Shown here: positions 58,937-64,000 of the stretch, piece after piece
Numbering within the stretch: position 1 is the first letter of the stretch
Layout: the number at the start of each line of letters is the position of its first letter
Assembly (NCBI GenBank): GCA_036417435.1
Contig: CM070904.1
Location: 40,272,408 to 40,336,407, forward strand
Source of the DNA: Inia geoffrensis
Taxonomy: Eukaryota > Chordata > Mammalia > Artiodactyla > Iniidae
DNA: 64,000 bases
Direction: 5' to 3'
Made by a program: the position numbers and the translations under genes
Notes under the pieces: generated by a model
The model's input: only the letters and a program-made list of their open reading frames with translations
What the model was told of the DNA's origin: nothing
Database searches by the model: none

Positions 58937-59507
58937 CTGTAGAAATCCCATATGATCCCCAAATCTCACTTCTAGGTTTGTATCAAAAAGAATTGAAAGC
59001 AGGGTCTTGAAAAGATACTTGAACACTCATGTCAACAGCAGCATTATCCATAATAGCCAAAAGGCAGAAGCAACCTAAATGTCCAGGGACAGATGAATGG
59101 ATAAACCAAATGTAGTCTACCCATACAATGGAATGTGAGTCAGTCTTAAAAGGGAAGAAAATTCTGTCAAATGCTACAGCGTGGATGAGCCTTGAGGACA
59201 TTATGCTAAGTGAAATAAACCGGTCATGATAGGAGAAATACTACATTGATTCCATTTATGTGAGGTATCTAAAGTTTACTTCACAGGAACAGAAAGAATA
59301 GTGATTACCAGGGGCTGGTTGGGGAGAATGAGGAATTGTTGTTTAGTGTACAGTTTTAGTTTCACAAGATAAAAAAGTTCTGGAGATCTGTTTCCTAACA
59401 GTGTGGACATATTTAAGACTACAGAACTGTATACTTAAATACGGTTAAGGTGGAAACTTTATGTTATATTTTTTGACCCCAATAAAAATAAATAAACCAT
59501 GCCGGAC
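58937..59507 (+). repeat. Old L1 3' fragment inserted in MER5A
   Basis: Sense L1M end: ccatatgatccccaaatctc, then cataatagccaaaaggcaga, then ccatacaatggaatgtgagt, then ataccagggg-type tail tgattaccaggggctggttg and ccaataaaaataaataaa. Confidence 0.85.
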
Positions 59508-59610
59508 CTAGATTCCAAGTAAATAGGTCGGAGCGGGCAGGGCATTTACATCTTAAAACTCTCCCTGGGAGATTCTGACACCCACCAAACTTTAAGAAAC
59601 ACTAGACCGT
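59508..59610 (+). mobile_element. MER5A-like fossil, right part
   Basis: Ends with ctgggagattctgacaccca and ccaaactttaagaaacacta, the MER5A right terminus. Confidence 0.7.
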
Positions 59611-59794
59611 TTTTTTAAGGATGCATCTGTGGTTTGCACTTAGAGCATTCAAACCTTGCACCATCCCTCGTATAAAAGCTTAATTAAATGGAGGAAAAAA
59701 TGATCCCTAAACCCTCCTCATGGGTTCTCTTTCATTTTGCCACGTTAATCTGCTTCTCATCTGTATCTCCATCTCTCTGCCCTCTCCGTCGCAG

Positions 59795-59951
59795 TGGAGA
59801 GGGATTATCTGCGGGCAGAGGGCCCTGGGAGCCCGCCCGCCAGGGTGTTTTCCTAGAAGTGTCCACAAGGTGGCAGGCCAGGCACTTGGATTTGGGCCGT
59901 CAAGGGTGCGCGCAGCCCACAGCCCGGAGCGCCCAGCAGTTCGCCGAAGGG
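59795..59951 (+). other. Possible exon (splice-site bounded), tentative
   Basis: Pyrimidine-rich tract ending ctctccgtcgcag (acceptor at 59794) and a donor-like ggg|gtgagg at 59952 enclose 157 bases. Two forward frames are open across it, as expected in GC-rich DNA, and neither product is recognised. It may be a non-coding exon or chance. Confidence 0.2.
59863..59876 (+). promoter_or_regulatory. CTCF-like motif in the CpG-rich block
   Basis: ccacaaggtggcag matches the CTCF core at all but one weakly constrained position. Confidence 0.5.
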
Positions 59952-60260
59952 GTGAGGGACCCCAGGACTCTGCACGGTTTGGGGGTGCCTGGAGGAGGTT
60001 GTGGGGTTCCCGCTGATGCCCAACCTAGAACTGAAGCCGGCAGGTCAGTTTCCCGGGAGCAGGCGTAGATTCGCTGTCAGGGGAAGGCGAGCACTCCCAG
60101 TGCCCTCCCCGCAGTGAGCGCTGCGCCGCAGCGGGGCGGGGCGGGGCGGGATGGGTGGGGGGTGTCGGAGCGTCTCTCCCGGGGAGGCGGGCGTTCGAGT
60201 GGGTGCACGTGCGGAGGAGGAATAATGTTCACAAGCTGCTCTGCTTCTTCGGAGGGAGAG

Positions 60261-62202
60261 CAATGTTTTGGTGATATTTTCCTTGCAATAATTAAAAGGC
60301 CGGAGGCGTAATAGATGCTCTGTGTTGTTTGAAAACTCTTATGTGATGGGGGAGGGTGACGCCCGTTAACACGCACCAGCTGTTGGATATTTAATAGGCA
60401 TCTTAAAAATATTGATTTGCTGACCCACTTCAGGCCTTGACCCAGCAATGGGTCACAGGCCACAGCAGTAAGTAACTCGGTGAGTGATTTGGTGACACGT
60501 TGAGCCGAAAAGTGGAGGACTTTTGACATGATTTTAACGTGCTGTTTGTCTCTCAAGCCAAGACTGTGGCTTTCAGTAGGTACAGAATGTTGGCACACGA
60601 GGAGAAAAATGACATGGGGGAAGCGGTGGGTGCAGCCCAAAGAGCACAGGTTTGGGTTTGGGCAGATGTGCCACTCATGCAACAGACATACATACATTCA
60701 AGACCTATACGCCAGGCACGAGCTGGACACTGAGGGTGCCCAGACAATGAGCCCTGGTCCCTTGCAGTCAGGTGGGGAGACCAATATGTCCATGGAAGTC
60801 TTCCGTACAGTAGGAGAAGCACCCCTACCAGAAGTTCACTTGGCGTGCCCTGGGGACCAGGGGACTGGCTAAGGGGTATTTGGGGAAGGAGTAGAGAAAG
60901 ATTGACATACAAAGAGGCAGCAGATTTCAATCCAGAGGGGTCCAGCCCAAACACACCTGTAGTTTGGAATGTACAGTGTTTGCCACCATGTTTTTTCTAA
61001 AAATGGAATTCTTTACCATCATTTAAAAATGGAGAGATTGCACTCACTTGGAATTCTAGGTTTCCAGCTCCTCTAACAAAAATAGATTTGGCTACATGAA
61101 GCCGATATTTCTGCAGGAAACTGTGGTCTGACACTAAGACGTGGCTGCCTTGAGACAGAGTGTGCACCCCAGTCCCCACCATGCCCAAGTGCTCGCCCAA
61201 CTCAACTTGCTTCCCGTGTTCTGACCTTATGGACATTGGAGGTGCAGCCTCCACTATAAGTGTCTAGAACAGTGGCACTCAATGGGTCCTTCATACCTGC
61301 TATTTCCTTTCCCTTTTGAGGGCTGAGAGGGCCTCAGAGGCTGCTTCCACAACAATGACAGACATCTATGAAGAGCCTTACTAAAGAAGAATGAAGGAAA
61401 GGGAACACTTTGGATGGAGCCACAGGTGTAAAGTCAGGATTCAGTCCGCTGGGTTTTCTGTTTCATTTTGGGGGTCCTCTCACATTCTGGCCATAGCCAG
61501 GGGTCTGGTGAATGTCTGGAGGCTGGCTGGAATTATGGTTGTGTGGAGGCCTTTGATTGTCAGCCAGGCTTGGCTCATTTTAGAGAACCACATGCAAATC
61601 CTTCTCCAAAGTACCGTTTCCCCACAAATAATAGTGAACTATTGTAGGGAGGATGGTGAGCCTAGGGTTCTATAATAACAGCATTTTCATGAAAGAAAAA
61701 TCACATGCCCACTGTGAGCACAGCTGAGAACATGAAACCTACTATTGAGACATTCTGGTTAAAAGAGAGCATTATCCCATCAGATGGGCCTGTCCGTGGG
61801 GGTCTGTGGGAAGCCAGGTGAGAGGGCTTTGCAGGTCCTGCTGGAAATGAGTGGGTAAAAAGCATCCATCCATCCAAGGATGATTAATCTCAGTCATGGG
61901 GCTGTTAGGAAGCCCTGGCCTTCCCTTCCCGGCAGGAGGTGAAAGTGGATAATTCACTGTCACAAAAGGAGCCCAGGGAGTGTGGGATGGGGGGTGGCTA
62001 AATGGAAGAGGGAGGGGGGCAGGAGGCTGCATCATGAGGTCCAGACTCCACACTCAGGTTTCTTCCTTTTTGGGGCTTGAGGGTGGAGCCATCTGTAGGT
62101 GTCAGTGGGTTTCTGTGGTGGCACCATGTTCTGCATGTTCCCACCCTGCTTCAAGAACCAAGAGGTGGGAAGTCAGCTGCAGGTGGAAGGGGACTGGGAT
62201 TA
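60261..62202. other. Unassigned stretch; L2-like piece at about 60680-60780
   Basis: 60265-60520 is repeat-free, with an E-box cagctg and an AT-rich tatttaatag element, and could be conserved. At 60680-60780, cattcaagacctatacgcc to acaatgagccctggtccctt looks like antisense L2. Frames of 206 and 133 codons on the minus strand show no domain and are opposed by plus frames. Confidence 0.45.
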
Positions 62203-62216
62203 AAGAACAGAGAGAG

Positions 62217-62439
62217 AGGGCTTCCTTGGTGGTGCAGTGGTTGAGAGTCCGCCTGCCGATGCAGGGGACACGGGTTCGTGCCCGGGTCCGGGAAGATCCC
62301 ACACGCCGCGGAGCGGCTGGGCCCGTGAGCCATGGCCGCTGAGCCTGCGCGTGCGGAGCCTGTGCTCCGCAACGGGAGAGGCCACAACAGTGAGAGGCCT
62401 GCGTACTGCAAAAAAAAAAAATAATAATAAAAAATAAAA
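62217..62439 (+). mobile_element. Cetacean CHR-type SINE (copy i)
   Basis: Sense copy. Head gggcttccttggtggtgcag, B box ggttcgtgccc at about 62273-62283, tail A-run then (ATA/AAT)n. Duplication aagaacagagagag / aagagcagagagag is at 62203-62216 and 62440-62453. Confidence 0.95.
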
Positions 62440-62453
62440 AAGAGCAGAGAGAG

Positions 62454-62649
62454 GGACCAGCAACTCCTCTATCCTCAGATAAGGGGGAGCAGGCCTGCCC
62501 CTTGCCCTTCCTCATATGCTTAACTACCTTTTGTTCTCATTGCATTATCAAACTAAACAAACAAACCAACCCACCAAAACCCAAAAAAACCCACTTTTGC
62601 TCTGCAAATAATTACACATACACAGAAGTATAGAGAATAGCATAAACCG
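62454..62649. other. Unassigned stretch
   Basis: Contains an A/C-rich tract (aaacaaacaaaccaacccac) near 62553. Nothing else recognised. Confidence 0.5.
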
Positions 62650-62810
62650 AATGGTTCCTGCATATTAGAATCACTTGGGGATCTTTGAAAAATCCCAGTG
62701 CCGAGGTAACCTCTCAGACCATTTAACTCACCATCTCTGGGGTTGGAACAGAGGCATCCGTATTTTTGAAGCTCCCTGGCTGGTTTCCATGTGCAGACAT
62801 GTCTGTGACC
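62650..62810 (+). mobile_element. MER5A-like fossil
   Basis: atggttcctgcatattagaa, then cacttggggatctttgaaaa, then ggcatccgtatttttgaagc, then ccatgtgcagac. Confidence 0.75.
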
Positions 62811-63001
62811 TCGTCATCTGGCTTCTACAATTATCAGTAAGTGGCCAGTCTTGCTAATCTTGTAGCTCTTGTGTCCTAGATCCCCAATTTTCCGTGGCCC
62901 CCCAGATTATTTTAAAGTGAACAGCAGACTTATTTCCTCCTTAAATGCTTCAGAATACATTGAGAACCTGAGAACAAAACATAAGCACGATAACATTGTC
63001 A

Positions 63002-63053
63002 CATAAAGTTGACTCATAAAGCTGAGTCATAAAGTTGAGGCATAAAGTTGACT
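63002..63053. repeat. 13-bp minisatellite forming AP-1 sites
   Basis: Four tandem units of cataaagttgact (63002, 63015, 63028, 63041), with one to three differences between units. Unit junctions spell TGACTCA (63010-63016), TGAGTCA (63023-63029), TGAGGCA (63036-63042) and TGACTCA (63049-63055). Three of these are exact AP-1/TRE heptamers at 13-bp or 26-bp spacing. Confidence 0.85.
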
Positions 63054-63055
63054 CA

Positions 63056-63819
63056 CCCCTGGTTACTTGCCCCTTTTCCTCAGTGTGACTCTGTGTTCTC
63101 ATTCTCTTTGGAGACAGCCTTGCCCACGTCTGTGGGCAAGAGGACAGCCAGAGGGGCAGAGATGCTCATATATTCAATGACTGTTGATCGGGAGCTCCTG
63201 TCTGTCCAGGCACCGTGTTAGGTGCTGGATCACTGGGCCTGTCTTTGTCACCATAATATTCCGTGTAGCACAGAGTCTGGCATATGGTGGGGACTCAAGA
63301 AATGTTTAGTTCAGTGATGAAAGTGTGTGTTTTTGTTACCTGTACAGTCAGATGCCCATTGCTGATGGGTTGGGTCCGATTATGCAGTATCCCTTTATAA
63401 ATCACATAGGTGCGAAACTTACACATCGTCCTTCTTTACTCGAGGATCTGAGAACTTTGTTTTCTTTTAAGTAATTTTCATGAGAACACAATATGGATTC
63501 CCCAAATGAGATGAAACAGCTTGGTAGAGTGAAATCTTAGTAGCAGGGAGCAACGGCAGCCTGAACAGTTGAAATGCAAACCTGCTGGCTAAGCCTCATT
63601 TCAGCTGTGAGGTTTCAGCCTTCTCTTTCCAGCAAATCCTTTTAAAGGGGCACAAACATGCCACAGAAGTTGACTGATTTGAAGTTGACCTTCTTTTATT
63701 TTCTTTGCCCAGCCTCTAAGTGAAATGCTTAGGAACAGAACGATAAAATGTTCAGAAGGCAACTAGTGTCGCCAAGGAAGATAGTGAGATCTCAATGACC
63801 CACACATTTTTTAAAGAAA
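63056..63819. other. Unassigned stretch; L2/MIR-like relic at about 63170-63310
   Basis: tccaggcaccgtgttaggtg and cagagtctggcatatggtgg are L2/MIR-type phrases. The rest is unassigned, with no gene. Confidence 0.45.
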
Positions 63820-64000
63820 TTTTTTCTGCTTATCACACTTTTATTGTAGAAAATTTGAAAAATATGGGATGAAAGTATGAAGAAATGAAAATCACCTGTA
63901 TCTTACCATCTAGAAATAACTGCCACTATCTACCGGAGATAACTGACCATTTGGGTGTATTTCCTTCTTGTCTTTTTTTTTTTTTTTTTTCCTATGCCTA
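63820..64000 (-). repeat. Old L1 (L1M-type) 3' end, runs off the window
   Basis: Antisense: acttttattgtagaaaattt, then gaaaatcacctgtatcttac, then gggtgtatttccttcttgtc followed by a T-run. This matches the reversed 3' end of L1ME-like elements, as also seen in sense at 29870-30500. Confidence 0.7.

Larger units (their letters stand above)
59780..60260. promoter_or_regulatory. CpG-rich, promoter-like block
   Basis: The only CpG-dense unique segment in the window. It has overlapping Sp1-type GC boxes (gcggggcggg twice in tandem, 60131-60150), the CGs gggccgtcaagggtgcgcgc at about 59894 and gtgagcgctgcgccgcagcg at about 60113, and a CTCF-like motif at 59863. No TATA box is apparent and no downstream coding exon is recognised, so direction is unknown. 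Confidence 0.5.

Noticed and set aside
60077..60697. 206-codon minus-strand frame next to the CpG-rich block
   Set aside because: Much of it runs through GC-rich sequence where stops are rare. No domain, and the product composition is unconvincing. RNA evidence would be needed.
1..64000. CRISPR arrays, phage or bacterial defence genes, integrons, mitochondrial inserts
   Set aside because: No spaced direct repeats of CRISPR type, no bacterial gene organisation and no recognisable mitochondrial gene order. The repeats seen are all mammalian.

Overview
The window is nuclear DNA from a mammal, almost certainly a cetacean. The diagnostic feature is a set of about ten copies of a tRNA-derived CHR-type SINE. 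Its head reads GGGCTTCCCTGGTGGCGCAG, it has a GGTTCGTGCCC B box, and its body runs through GAAGATCCCACATGCCGCGG to a GTACCGC+A tail. This is the abundant whale/dolphin SINE. Cetartiodactyl-type LINE-1 3' ends are also present. Nothing here is bacterial or phage-like: there are no operons, CRISPR arrays or ribosome-binding-site architecture. No protein-coding host gene is convincingly visible, so the window is best read as intergenic or deep intronic DNA. The CpG-rich block at about 59.8-60.26 kb is the only promoter-like segment.

Layout. 0-10.4 kb: mostly old, diverged DNA with L1M, MIR, L2 and MER5 relics. 10.4-13.25 kb: a young 5'-truncated L1 (minus) carrying a SINE at its 5' edge. 13.7-13.95 kb: a large polypyrimidine microsatellite. 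15.85-16.36 kb: an MLT1-like LTR. 17.16-17.5 kb: an L1 tail with a long (AT)n. 17.67-17.89 kb: a cluster of TAATTA motifs. 22.26-29.6 kb: a three-layer nest, namely an ancient antisense L1, a nearly full-length but dead L1 (plus, 5.87 kb, 13-bp target duplication) and a short young L1 tail. 29.9-30.5 kb: an old L1 with an AT palindromic array. 32.2-32.8 kb: a solitary retroviral-type LTR. 36.4-38.6 kb: a very young 5'-truncated L1 whose ORF2 frame is open from the insertion junction onward. 41.7-42.9 kb: L1 pieces, one with a 61-bp internal duplication. 45.5-46 kb: an MLT1 LTR. 46.7-47.7 kb: L2. 47.7-49.5 kb: AT-rich and nearly repeat-free. 50.8-52.7 kb: an old L1 interrupted by a young L1 tail. 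55-56.3 kb: two CHR SINEs. 58.9-59.6 kb: a MER5 element split by an L1. 59.8-60.3 kb: CpG-rich block with GC boxes and a CTCF-like motif. 63.0 kb: a 13-bp minisatellite that forms an array of AP-1 sites.

The sequence records successive retrotransposition. L1 supplied the machinery, visible as ORF1/ORF2 remnants, and it mobilised the CHR SINEs. Both leave A-tails and short target duplications, many of which can be read directly here. The observations most worth checking are the AP-1 minisatellite, the loss of the conserved zinc-knuckle histidine in the two young L1 ORF2 copies, two SINEs with an extra homopolymer on the head side inside their target duplications, and the CpG-rich block. I did not find a new multi-gene system. 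All family names come from remembered consensus features; no search was run, and boundaries without a target duplication are approximate to tens of bases.
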